Part shown: piece by piece, positions 25,518 through 34,728 of the stretch
How positions within the stretch are numbered: the stretch's first letter is position 1
Layout: each line of letters opens with the position of its first letter
Assembly: GCA_015058655.1 (NCBI GenBank)
Contig: SVBX01000011.1
Location: forward strand, 36,426 to 100,425
Direction: 5' to 3'
From: Pseudoselenomonas ruminantium
Lineage (GTDB): Bacteria > Bacillota > Negativicutes > Selenomonadales > Selenomonadaceae
DNA length: 64,000 nucleotides
The notes under the pieces: generated by a model
Seen by the model: only the letters and a program-made list of their open reading frames with translations
Told to the model about the DNA's origin: nothing
Databases searched by the model: none
Translations under genes and position numbers: made by a program

Positions 25518-26624
25518 ATGAACATGACATATGAGGAAATTCTGTCCTTGCCGCCCTTCGGTGTGGATAAAGAGGATAAAAGACGGATATTAGCAGAGGG
25601 GCTTCTGGAGCTCACTAAACATCACATGGCGGTCTGCAATCCGTACAGAAATGTACTCAAGGCTTTGGGGTGGCAGGCAGCGCACATGCGAGATGATAAC
25701 TGCCGGCTTGAGGAAATTCCATTTTTGCCGGTGCGTATCTTCAAGGAAATGGAATTAAAAAGCGTACCGTCGGAGGATGTATTCAAACTCATGACTTCCT
25801 CTGGTACATCAGGGCAGTCCGTGTCTCGCATTTTCTTGGATAAAGGAACGTCAGCAGCGCAGCAGAAAACACTGGTGCGTATTGTGTCGGACTTCATGGG
25901 TTCTGCACGTCTACCTATGGTCATAGTAGACTGTCCCTCAGTGGTGAAAAATCGCGCAATGTTCTCGGCGCGGGGAGCGGGCGTTCTGGGCTTCTCTATT
26001 TTCGGACGTAAGAAAATCTATGCACTGGATAATGATATGCGACTTGATGTTGAAGGCCTGCGTGCGTTTCTTCAAGAGCATCAGGGAGAGAAAATCCTGC
26101 TATTTGGTTTCACCTTCATGGTCTGGCAGTATTTCTACAAAGCTTTGCGTGAAGTTGCTGCCAAGGGGGAACGGCTTGATTTAAGCAATGCCCTGCTGAT
26201 ACATGGAGGCGGTTGGAAGAAGTTGACACAGGAGGCTGTTTCGACAGAGAAGTTCAAAAATGCCTTACGAGAAGTGTGCGGTCTGAATCAAGTTGCGGAT
26301 TACTACGGCATGGCGGAGCAGACAGGCTGTGTATACATGGAGTGTGAAAAAGGGCATCTGCATGCCAGTACCTACTCGGATGTCATAATGCGCAGGGCAA
26401 AAGATTTTTCAGTGTGCAACGTAGGGGAGAAAGGCATGATTCAAGTGCTGTCCCTGTTGCCAAGGTCTTATCCTGGGCATTCGCTTTTGACGGAGGATGA
26501 AGGTGTACTGTTGGGGATTGATGACTGTCCTTGTGGACGCAAAGGGAAGTATTTCAAGGTGTTGGGCAGGATGAAGCATGCGGAAATTCGGGGATGTAGC
26601 GATACATATGCATCGGGAATTTAG
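25518..26624 (+). CDS. Acyl-protein synthetase, LuxE family
   Basis: The 368-residue protein is a LuxE/phenylacetate-CoA-ligase-type enzyme with the adenylation motif MTSSGTSGQ, a HGGGWKKL segment and YYGMAEQTGCVYMEC. LuxE activates fatty acids and hands the acyl group to LuxC. It follows the AMP-ligase by 21 bases with ribosome site CGGAGGG. It ends the acyl-assembly cluster; a 590-base gap follows. The two activating enzymes could handle different acids. Confidence 0.85.
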   Translation: MNMTYEEILSLPPFGVDKEDKRRILAEGLLELTKHHMAVCNPYRNVLKALGWQAAHMRDDNCRLEEIPFLPVRIFKEMELKSVPSEDVFKLMTSSGTSGQSVSRIFLDKGTSAAQQKTLVRIVSDFMGSARLPMVIVDCPSVVKNRAMFSARGAGVLGFSIFGRKKIYALDNDMRLDVEGLRAFLQEHQGEKILLFGFTFMVWQYFYKALREVAAKGERLDLSNALLIHGGGWKKLTQEAVSTEKFKNALREVCGLNQVADYYGMAEQTGCVYMECEKGHLHASTYSDVIMRRAKDFSVCNVGEKGMIQVLSLLPRSYPGHSLLTEDEGVLLGIDDCPCGRKGKYFKVLGRMKHAEIRGCSDTYASGI

Positions 26625-27215
26625 AAGTTTCGTATAAAGAGAGTAAATAGTTATCATTTAATAATTATAAAACTCTATAATAGAAAGGTTGCATAATGAA
26701 GAATTGGCATTGAATGTGCCGTATGAAAAGATGTCCAGCAATATCGTTACTTACTCTTGCAACCTAATCTCCCGACTTAATATACACACAAGTTAACGAA
26801 CAATGCTTGAATGTCAATAAACACGCTGGTTCGCGAGAATTTTTCTAACAGACGTTCGCGTGTATGTCTTTGTAAATAAGAAACTTTTTATACCTACATT
26901 TTAGCTTTCTTAGATACAGAATTTTGACTTTCCCCCAAGGAACTCAAATGCATAAATGTATTGTCACAATAGACTAAAACTATATATAGTTGAATTCAAT
27001 CTATAAAGCACTATAGTTTAGGTTGCAATGCCTGCGGGGATTCTACCCATGTGATTTATAACTTGTGGGAGAGATTGGAGTGAGAACATTACAAGATTTG
27101 CTTCGCTGGATTTGGCTTGGGGCTGACTTGGGGAGCTATGGTGATGGATGTTGGGAATATAGACTTCTGCAAATTGATTGAGATGAGACATTATTTTTGA
27201 AAGGGCGTGTCGGGT
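26625..27215. other. 590-bp AT-rich intergenic region with gene remnants
   Basis: No intact gene is seen. Two short open frames, 26700-26795 region (ELALNVPYEKMSS) and about 27025-27184 (VIYNLWERLE and LQDLLRWIWLGADLG, coupled by TGAGTG), look like pieces of decayed coding sequence, but I cannot name the parents. A 14-base palindrome AACTATATATAGTT lies at 26978-26991. The region separates the acyl cluster from the WecE-like gene. Confidence 0.55.
26961..26990 (+). promoter_or_regulatory. Predicted promoter for the 27216 operon
   Basis: TTGTCA at 26961-26966 is followed after 18 bases by TATAGT at 26985-26990 (or TATATA at 16 bases). The -10 region overlaps the 14-base palindrome AACTATATATAGTT, which could be an operator. 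The leader would be about 220 bases. Confidence 0.4.
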
Positions 27216-28355
27216 ATGATTCCTTTTAATAATCCTGTGAGGGTTGATAAAGAGAAAGAATATGTTCAATCTGTAATAGAATCCGGCATTGCTCGCGGTG
27301 ATGCAAAATTTTGCAAGAAGTGTAGTGCGTGGATAGAAGAGAAAACTTCTACTAATAGAGCACTTCTGACATCATCCTGCACACATGCTTTGGAATTAGC
27401 AGCTATTTTGTCAGATATTAAGCCTGGCGATGAGGTGATTATGCCTTCCTTTACGTTCTGCTCTACAGCTAATGCTTTTGCTTTGCGTGGAGCGGAGATT
27501 GTTTTTGTGGATATTAGGCCGGATACGATGAATATCGACGAAAATAAGATTGAAGAGGCTATTACGGAAAAGACAAAGGCTATTGTGCCAGTTCATTACG
27601 CGGGTGTCAGCTGTGAAATGGACACTATTATGGATATTGCAGGTCGTCATAATTTGTTGGTTGTGGAAGATGCAGCTCAGGGGGTTATGAGCACATATAA
27701 AGGGAAGGCACTAGGAGCAATTGGGGACTTTGGTTGCTACAGCTTCCACGAGACAAAAAATTACAGCATGGGTGAAGGTGGAGCACTGCTCGTAAATAGG
27801 GACGAGTTGTCAGGCCGTGCGGAGATTGTAAGGGAAAAGGGAACTAATCGTGCACAGTTTTTGCGTGGGCAGGTAGATAAGTACTCATGGGTAGATATTG
27901 GCTCATCATATTTACCAAGTGAGTTTTCCGCAGCTTATTTATATGCACAATTGGAGATGGCTGAAGAAATTAACAGTGACCGGCTGAAAAGTTGGGAATT
28001 ATATTATAATCTCTTGAAGCCATTGGCAGATGGGGAACTTATTGAATTGCCGTATGTACCTGATGAATGCAAGCATAATGCACATATGTTCTACATAAAG
28101 GTAAAGGATATTGAAGAGCGTACTAAGTTGATAGCTTATCTTAAAAAAAATGGGGTAATAGCACTTTTTCACTATGTGCCGCTGCACTCGGCTGTTGCGG
28201 GAAGAAAGTACGGGAGATTCTCAAGGGAAGATGTATATACTACTAGGGAAAGCAATCGGTTGTTGAGATTACCAATGTGGTATGGGTTGGGAGAAGAACA
28301 GATTGTTAATATTGTAGAATTTGTCAGGGATTTTTTGCTTCATAGCGATAAGTAG
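27216..28355 (+). CDS. dTDP-4-amino-4,6-dideoxyhexose aminotransferase, WecE/RffA-like
   Basis: The 379-residue PLP enzyme of the DegT/DnrJ/EryC1 family should aminate a dTDP-4-keto-6-deoxyhexose. The expected PLP Lys is Lys181 in FHETKNYSMGEGG, and the aldehyde-pocket segment VEDAAQGVMS precedes it. Overall features (PFNNPVRVDKE at the start, SSCTHALELAA) are close to WecE. The ATG at 27216 is used; a GTG at 27207 is in frame. With the WecD-like gene at 14491 and the WecF-like domain at 29574 it forms a three-step set for an N-acylated 4-amino sugar. Confidence 0.88.
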   Translation: MIPFNNPVRVDKEKEYVQSVIESGIARGDAKFCKKCSAWIEEKTSTNRALLTSSCTHALELAAILSDIKPGDEVIMPSFTFCSTANAFALRGAEIVFVDIRPDTMNIDENKIEEAITEKTKAIVPVHYAGVSCEMDTIMDIAGRHNLLVVEDAAQGVMSTYKGKALGAIGDFGCYSFHETKNYSMGEGGALLVNRDELSGRAEIVREKGTNRAQFLRGQVDKYSWVDIGSSYLPSEFSAAYLYAQLEMAEEINSDRLKSWELYYNLLKPLADGELIELPYVPDECKHNAHMFYIKVKDIEERTKLIAYLKKNGVIALFHYVPLHSAVAGRKYGRFSREDVYTTRESNRLLRLPMWYGLGEEQIVNIVEFVRDFLLHSDK

Positions 28356-28436
28356 AATTGTATACGTTGAAATTATAAAAAAATTTAACCACTAGTAAGT
28401 TTTAATTATTTATAAAATGTAAAAAATGAAGGTGCT

Positions 28437-29504
28437 ATGAAAGTGAAAGATGATCTTATTAAGAAAAAGGACTTAATAGTTGAAATTGAGATAAATTCTA
28501 TAGATGAAATATATAATAAAGTCTTGTATAGCAAAGATTATGATGGATATATTTTTCGTGGACATGGAGATGCTTCATATTTATTAAAACCGTCACTGCT
28601 AAGAGATGATTTATCAGTGAAGTACGGTAAACAAGAAAAACTTTGCTTAGAAGAATTGAAAAGCTTTATTTTATTTTTTAGAGAAGCTAATAATCATGGA
28701 TTATACGTTCCTGCCGTTCCTGAATTTTATATGAATTATTTATCAAACTTTTTGGGGATCGAGGATATATTAAGAAATGATATATATTATTGGTTGCCAG
28801 ATAATATCATGGAGTTAGCAATATTAGCACAACATTATGGCGTGAAAACAAGATTGCTTGATTGGACTAGAGATATAAAAGTTGCATTATACTTTGCATG
28901 TGAAGATATAAAAGCAGAAAAAGATGGGGAATGCGCAATTTGGTGTGTAGATGCAAAATGGCTACAGGAGTATAAGAGAAGACATATTTTAGCTGATGAG
29001 GTTTTCTCCACAGGCGTAGCAAATAATCATCCTGATAATCATGATGAGAAAAGAAGACTTATAAGAATGATAAAGGATGACTCTATTCCAATAAGATTTA
29101 TTGTCTCTCCGTACGATAATAATGCAAACCTAAATGCTCAAAAAGGAATTTTGTCAATATGGCAACATAATATTGTTCAACATAAGGAATCTATACCAAT
29201 AGATCTGATTGAGATGCGGAATCGTATGAGCGATTATGTTGAAAGATTCTTTGATAGTGATATAACTGTTGATAATAAACCTTTGGATGAGTTGTTACTA
29301 TACTATTTTAATGCCTCAAAGAATCGTGTGAGTGGCTTTAAAGAAAGAGGGAGACAATTATTTACAGTTTTTAAATTTAGCAATAGACTAAAATGCGAGT
29401 TTTTAGAAATACTGCGTAAAGAGGGGTATGATAAGGCTTATATTTATCCGGGATATCGAAGTATAGCTGATATGGTTAATGAACAAATTGCTATAATTAC
29501 ATAA
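28437..29504 (+). CDS. FRG-domain protein
   Basis: The 355-residue protein contains an FRG domain: YIFRGHGDASYLLKPSLLR near residue 38 and LAILAQHYGVKTRLLDWTRD near residue 125, followed by VALYFACED. Activity of the FRG domain is not established; such proteins occur as stand-alone genes and in some defence loci. No glycan-related domain is present. It is very AT-rich and sits between two sugar genes in the same direction, so it may be a passenger. Confidence 0.8.
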   Translation: MKVKDDLIKKKDLIVEIEINSIDEIYNKVLYSKDYDGYIFRGHGDASYLLKPSLLRDDLSVKYGKQEKLCLEELKSFILFFREANNHGLYVPAVPEFYMNYLSNFLGIEDILRNDIYYWLPDNIMELAILAQHYGVKTRLLDWTRDIKVALYFACEDIKAEKDGECAIWCVDAKWLQEYKRRHILADEVFSTGVANNHPDNHDEKRRLIRMIKDDSIPIRFIVSPYDNNANLNAQKGILSIWQHNIVQHKESIPIDLIEMRNRMSDYVERFFDSDITVDNKPLDELLLYYFNASKNRVSGFKERGRQLFTVFKFSNRLKCEFLEILRKEGYDKAYIYPGYRSIADMVNEQIAIIT

Positions 29505-29573
29505 GTTTTAGATACTATTTGGAATCCTGAAGTGCGAGTGAATCTTTTTGATATAAGGATAATGGTGCTGTTT

Positions 29574-31883
29574 ATGCATAAAGTAATATTAAATCAAGAT
29601 TTTAAAAGAGTAAATGAATCTGAATTGGCAACTGCATTAGAGGGAAAAAAGCTTTGTGTATTTGGAGACTCCAGGAATAACGAATGGATATATGAATTCG
29701 GTTTTTGGGATAAAGTGCAATGCATTATGGATAATGATAGAAACAAGTGGGGGAATGAAAAGAATAATATATCTATAATTAACCCATGCTATGTAGATAA
29801 TTCTGTGGTTATTACAGTTTTAGCAGATAGGGTTAATGTTATACCACAAATTCGTTGTTTGGGGTATAATGAATTTTATTTTGTATGTACGCAAAGTGAA
29901 TATGAGGATTTTTTTAAATTAGAAGAAAAATTTTATAGTGAAGCAGAATCGGATTTCGTCTGGAGAAATAGAGAAATAAAGTACATACATATTATTCCTG
30001 ACCAGAAATTTGTAAAACCATTAGTATATATATTAGAAAAAGGATTCTCTATGGAGGAACATGCCTTTTTGATATATAGTTTTAATCGAGGTAACAGAAA
30101 AGATGAATATAGAGTATGGAGCACTTATGCTAGATTACAGGAAAAATATGGAAATATAGAAATTCTTGATGGGATATTTTCGTTAGATGAAAATGTCAAT
30201 AAAAGGCTTTTGATACTGGGAGATTGCCTGAAAAAATGTAAGAGAATCATTTTTCATGGAGAATGGCTTAGCGATTACGTGTTTGGAATTCTAATTAAGT
30301 ATATTGATATGATTAAGGACAAGGGAATACTCATACCTTGGTCAGGGAGATTTGGTTATAATGAATGTAATAAGAGATATATTGCGGAGCTATTGAGATT
30401 TTGTGATACAATATGCATGGATAATAATAATGATTATGTTAGAACTTTAATAGAAAAAATGGACTTGAAAGCACAGAGATATTTCTATAATGGACTAAAT
30501 TACTCGCAGCCAATTGGTTTACCAACTAAAGAAAAAAATACAATTCCTAAAGTTTTAGTTAGTCATTCGTGTTATTCATATAACAGAATACCAGAAGCAT
30601 TGAGCATTATATCAAAATTTGCGGGTTCAATTGAAGTGTATTGCATTGCATCCTACGGAGAGGATGAGGTTGTTAGAAATGTACGAGAAATTGGATTTAG
30701 ACTATTTGGTGAAAAATTTCATATGGTAGAAAAGTATATGGAATGTGAAGAGTATATGATGTTCATCTCTAAGATGGATATAGTTGTTTATGGAATGGAA
30801 ATTGGTGGTGGCAACACAACTCTACAAATGCTGTGTTACGCTGGTGCAAAATTGTTTTTTAAGCCTGGCACTTTAACATATGAATCTGCAGCAAGTCAAG
30901 GGTATCATGTTTATGATTATTATTCTATTGCTCAACTTGATATATCTAGCTTCTTGCTTAACGAATATATTACGGATAATTATATGCTAAGTAAGAAAAA
31001 CTTTATGCTTGAAGATAAAGTTCAGCAGTGGAAGGAGTTGTTCGAACTCCCTCCTCACCCAAAATCTTATAGGATTATGATTGAAACTACAAATATTTGT
31101 AATGCGAAGTGTATTTTTTGTGCAAATCCAACACTTAAAAGACAGAAGAAAATAATGGATTCGAAGATTTTCGACAAAATTTTAAAGAGAATTATAGACG
31201 AAAATATTAGGGTTGAGCGATTTATATTGCATCTTAACGGCGAACCATTTACTGATCCCAATTTAATTGATAGAATAAAGGTGTTAAAGGAAAAATTCCC
31301 ACATGTGCCTGTTTGGTTTACAACAAATTTCTCATTGCCTACAATTCAACAAATAGATTCGCTGATAGAGTCTGGATTAGATTCAATTACTATTTCACTT
31401 AATACGGTGAATGAAGATGATTATTTCAAAATAATGGGGGGGCTGAGTTTTAAAAAGACAATTAGTAATATTGAATATTTGATAAATAAAAATAAACATA
31501 AAGAAAAGCCCATACACGTAAGATTAAGCATCGTTGATACAGGGGATGAGGAAAAAGTAACCAACTTCAAGAGAATGTTTGGTGAATCGGCGGAGATACG
31601 AGTTATTAAGATTGGCAAATGGATGGATAGCAGTCAGTCGTTGGCACCGCAGTTATATGGCAATGATACTGGTATATGTATGGATTTAGTAGAACAGATA
31701 TGCATTTTATCAAATGGCGAGTATGCCCTTTGCTGTTTTGATGCAGAGGGACATGTTGGCTTAAATGTAAAAGATACGCCGATGCTGGAAGCTTTTCATT
31801 CAAGTGCATATGAAAAATTGCGAGATCTAATACGAAATGGACGACACGGAACAATGTGTGAGAAATGTGCTTTTAGTTACTAA
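29574..31883 (+). CDS. Rossmann-like domain + WecF-like glycosyltransferase + radical SAM domain fusion
   Basis: This protein of about 769 residues has three parts. An N-terminal Rossmann-like segment begins KKLCVFGDSRNNEWIYEF. A middle part (about 130-480) resembles the Fuc4NAc transferase family (GT56): YIHIIPDQKFVKPL, then LIPWSGRFGY, then VVYGMEIGGGNTTLQML. A C-terminal radical SAM domain has CNAKCIFC at about 510 and later cysteines in CMDLVEQICILS and CEKCAF (SPASM-like). It would transfer an aminosugar and also catalyse a radical step. The start is uncertain (29532, 29562 or 29574). The very low GC suggests transfer. Confidence 0.65.
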   Translation: MHKVILNQDFKRVNESELATALEGKKLCVFGDSRNNEWIYEFGFWDKVQCIMDNDRNKWGNEKNNISIINPCYVDNSVVITVLADRVNVIPQIRCLGYNEFYFVCTQSEYEDFFKLEEKFYSEAESDFVWRNREIKYIHIIPDQKFVKPLVYILEKGFSMEEHAFLIYSFNRGNRKDEYRVWSTYARLQEKYGNIEILDGIFSLDENVNKRLLILGDCLKKCKRIIFHGEWLSDYVFGILIKYIDMIKDKGILIPWSGRFGYNECNKRYIAELLRFCDTICMDNNNDYVRTLIEKMDLKAQRYFYNGLNYSQPIGLPTKEKNTIPKVLVSHSCYSYNRIPEALSIISKFAGSIEVYCIASYGEDEVVRNVREIGFRLFGEKFHMVEKYMECEEYMMFISKMDIVVYGMEIGGGNTTLQMLCYAGAKLFFKPGTLTYESAASQGYHVYDYYSIAQLDISSFLLNEYITDNYMLSKKNFMLEDKVQQWKELFELPPHPKSYRIMIETTNICNAKCIFCANPTLKRQKKIMDSKIFDKILKRIIDENIRVERFILHLNGEPFTDPNLIDRIKVLKEKFPHVPVWFTTNFSLPTIQQIDSLIESGLDSITISLNTVNEDDYFKIMGGLSFKKTISNIEYLINKNKHKEKPIHVRLSIVDTGDEEKVTNFKRMFGESAEIRVIKIGKWMDSSQSLAPQLYGNDTGICMDLVEQICILSNGEYALCCFDAEGHVGLNVKDTPMLEAFHSSAYEKLRDLIRNGRHGTMCEKCAFSY

Positions 31884-32023
31884 AAATAATTGAGATTATG
31901 AGCCATCCTTATACATTTTAACTATTATTCTGAAATGTATTTGTTATGCAGTATAACTGTCAGCACATCTTAACTAACGGTGAAACAACCTTTAGATGAA
32001 AAAAGATGAGAGGTTGATGTGTA

Positions 32024-33211
32024 GTGAGCTATCTTTCTTCGTGCGAAATACTAGAAAAAAATGTTGGCATGACTATATTAGAATACTTTGTTAGTTTGAT
32101 GAAAGTTGATTGTGATATATGTATATTTGGGTTTGGGGTAGATGGTAAATCTATATACGATTGTATGAATAAGAATGGTATAGATGTATGTTGCATATGT
32201 GATAATAATTGGGGACAAATAAGTGAGAGAAATATTATTTCCCCTAATTTGGCTTTCAAGCAAAATCCCAAGGCATTGTTTGTTGTATCAAGTCATCTTT
32301 ATAGTTACGAGATGGAGCATCAGTTAATAGATATTGGTGTGCCAGAGAAGCAGATATTATCCTTCGATTCATCGATAGCATTGTCATATAGAGGACTGTT
32401 GCCCCAAAGTGCATACTCTGAAATGGTTTCAGCGATGCATTATGAGATTACTGGCATATATCCTAATCTCGATACACCAAAAACTTTCAATGAGAAGATG
32501 CTGGCTGCTATGATAATGCCTCCGATATCAATCAAAACTGAGCTTGCGGATAAATATAAAGTTCGATCCTGGGTGAGAGATAAAATTGGCGAGAAATATC
32601 TTATATCTCTTATAGGTGATTGGGAAAATGTTGAGAATATTCCTTGGGAAGAGTTGCCTAATAGTTATGCAATGAAACTAAATCATGGATCAGGTTTTAA
32701 TTTTATTGTAGACGGCAAAAAAAGTGTTGATGTAGGTGTTGCTAAATGTATGTTGCGAAGCTGGCAGAAATGCAATTTTGGCTATAGAGCGTATGAGACA
32801 CAATATATTCCCATCAAGCCACGTATTATATGTGAAGAATATATTGAAAACATAAGTGATGATGTATATGACTATAAAGTGTTTTGTTTTCATGGGGAAC
32901 CTAAATATATCATGTTCCTTTATCAGCGAAAAAAAGGATTGAAGATGATATTTTTAGATTTAGAATGGAATGTTATGCCTTTTGTGTATTCATATCCCAA
33001 AGGAGACATAGTACCACCAAAACCTAAATGTCTACACGAGATGATTGAGGTTACTAAAGAGTTATGCAAATCCTTTGACCAGGTAAGAGTTGATTGGTAT
33101 GTTTTAAATGATGGTTCTATAAAATTTGGCGAAATGACATTTACTTCGGCTGCTGGACATGCAGAGTGGACTCCTATAGAATGGGATAGGAGATTGGGTG
33201 ATATGTGGTAG
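32024..33211 (+). CDS. TupA-like ATP-grasp protein with N-terminal Rossmann-like domain
   Basis: The 395-residue protein begins with a Rossmann-like domain (CDICIFGFGVDGKSIYDCM, then CICDNNWG). From about residue 140 it matches the TupA-like ATP-grasp group found in polysaccharide clusters: KTFNEKMLAAM, then LADKYKVRSWVRDKIGEKYL, then KLNHGSGFN, then CEEYIENISDDVYDYKVFCFHG. Such enzymes are thought to ligate an amino acid or amine to a sugar acid. The UDP-glucose dehydrogenase gene at 34729 would supply a uronate acceptor. The start is GTG. Confidence 0.75.
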   Translation: MSYLSSCEILEKNVGMTILEYFVSLMKVDCDICIFGFGVDGKSIYDCMNKNGIDVCCICDNNWGQISERNIISPNLAFKQNPKALFVVSSHLYSYEMEHQLIDIGVPEKQILSFDSSIALSYRGLLPQSAYSEMVSAMHYEITGIYPNLDTPKTFNEKMLAAMIMPPISIKTELADKYKVRSWVRDKIGEKYLISLIGDWENVENIPWEELPNSYAMKLNHGSGFNFIVDGKKSVDVGVAKCMLRSWQKCNFGYRAYETQYIPIKPRIICEEYIENISDDVYDYKVFCFHGEPKYIMFLYQRKKGLKMIFLDLEWNVMPFVYSYPKGDIVPPKPKCLHEMIEVTKELCKSFDQVRVDWYVLNDGSIKFGEMTFTSAAGHAEWTPIEWDRRLGDMW

Positions 33212-33352
33212 CTGTCACCCACAATTGCGTGTTGTTTTTCACGATAGATAAAATGTGATGTAGTAGATGACATCTTGACATCTTATAAAAGGAACTAAGG
33301 CGAGTGTGCGTAGTAATATAATTGTGCTACCTAAAAAATGGAGGGACTCATG

Positions 33353-34648
33353 ATGGGAGATTGGATTGAGAAGGGGTTATATGAAAAGGCGGGTTATGAT
33401 ATTTATAAGAGCTTACCGGATTATAGAGCAAAATGGGGGATAAGAGGTGCAGCGAGTGTTTCCCAATTGTGCTTTTTGATGGGACTAATAAAAGAGTATC
33501 GTTTTGCTGATGATACTAGAGTTAACAAAGTTATAGAAGTGGGGACATACCATGGTATATCTGCTCTTTATATGCTACGAGCAGGCATTATGTGTAATGA
33601 GAAATATCATCAATACGATATAGAAGTCGAGAATAGTGACTTTTACGGAGAAGTTGTAAGACATGAGCTGAACTTGGATCAAATTAAACATTGGTCATTT
33701 ATGAATGGGAAAACAACTTTTGATATTGAAAGCATTTTATCTAAAGATGAGCAAATAGATATGATTTTTATCGATGGGGCTCATGCACATCCGTATCCAT
33801 TGCTTGATTTAATTATGCTTCTTCCGTATATGAGAAAAGATGCTTTGGTTTGTTTCCATGATGTGGAATTCTATAACCTCCCAGGTGAATTAGGTGGAGG
33901 TTATATGTACACAGGTTGGCGGGGACAGAAATACTTGAATCAATGTGTTGAGAATAATAGTTTGAAACCGTGTGGAGACCAATCACTTGGTGTGTTGAAA
34001 CTGCCAGAGAATGTAAATGAACTTTACGATAACCTTGTAGAAATTGCAGGACAGGCAATTGTAGAGTCTTTCTTCAATTATACGCAAAAAAATGAATATT
34101 GGGGAGGAGGCCGTTTGGGGCTTACATCTGAGGGATTGGCTTTGCGGTTGCTTCCTTTTATGCGTAATCATTATCCATCTAGCTTTGTGATGAGATTTTG
34201 GGAGAATTTAAGTGGTGAATTACGTGCATATCAAAAACATTGGGTGTATTTGAGACATATGAACAGATTATTGTGTTCTTATTGGCAGGGTATCGAAGTG
34301 TTGCAGAAACGAGTAGATGAGCTGGAGTTAAGTCCGTTTCGCCATTACGTAGAAGAAAAGATACCTAATGGAGTGAGACTTGCTATATTTGGTGCTGGTT
34401 TTGTAGGTAGACAAGTATATAAATCCTTGACAAGTAGTAAACACTACAAGGTCGTAGCTTGGGTAGATAATGGTTATGAACATTTTGGGTTTGAGATAAC
34501 AGCACCGGGATGTCTTAGTAACATAGAAGTTGACTACGTATTAGTATCAGTGGACAGTGAGCAGATGCGTGATGAGATAATTATGCAGTTACAAAATATG
34601 GGCTATGACAATTCAAAGATAATGTGGATACCGAATGTAATAAAATAA
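33353..34648 (+). CDS. SAM-dependent methyltransferase with C-terminal Rossmann-like domain
   Basis: The 431-residue protein has a class I methyltransferase domain (motif I VIEVGTYHGISALYML, later IDMIFIDGAHAHPYPLLDL). This is followed by a helical region, then a C-terminal domain with RLAIFGAGFVGRQVYKSL and VAWVDNGYE. A macrocin/TylF-type O-methyltransferase role on a glycan is likely but not proven. The ATG at 33353 has GGAGGG upstream; in-frame ATGs at 33338 and 33350 exist. Confidence 0.7.
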   Translation: MGDWIEKGLYEKAGYDIYKSLPDYRAKWGIRGAASVSQLCFLMGLIKEYRFADDTRVNKVIEVGTYHGISALYMLRAGIMCNEKYHQYDIEVENSDFYGEVVRHELNLDQIKHWSFMNGKTTFDIESILSKDEQIDMIFIDGAHAHPYPLLDLIMLLPYMRKDALVCFHDVEFYNLPGELGGGYMYTGWRGQKYLNQCVENNSLKPCGDQSLGVLKLPENVNELYDNLVEIAGQAIVESFFNYTQKNEYWGGGRLGLTSEGLALRLLPFMRNHYPSSFVMRFWENLSGELRAYQKHWVYLRHMNRLLCSYWQGIEVLQKRVDELELSPFRHYVEEKIPNGVRLAIFGAGFVGRQVYKSLTSSKHYKVVAWVDNGYEHFGFEITAPGCLSNIEVDYVLVSVDSEQMRDEIIMQLQNMGYDNSKIMWIPNVIK

Positions 34649-34728
34649 TCATTTTCTTTTAGTTATGCTATAACGCCTATATAGTGGACATGATACTTTC
34701 TTGTCAAAGTTTTTGGGAGTGTTTTGTT

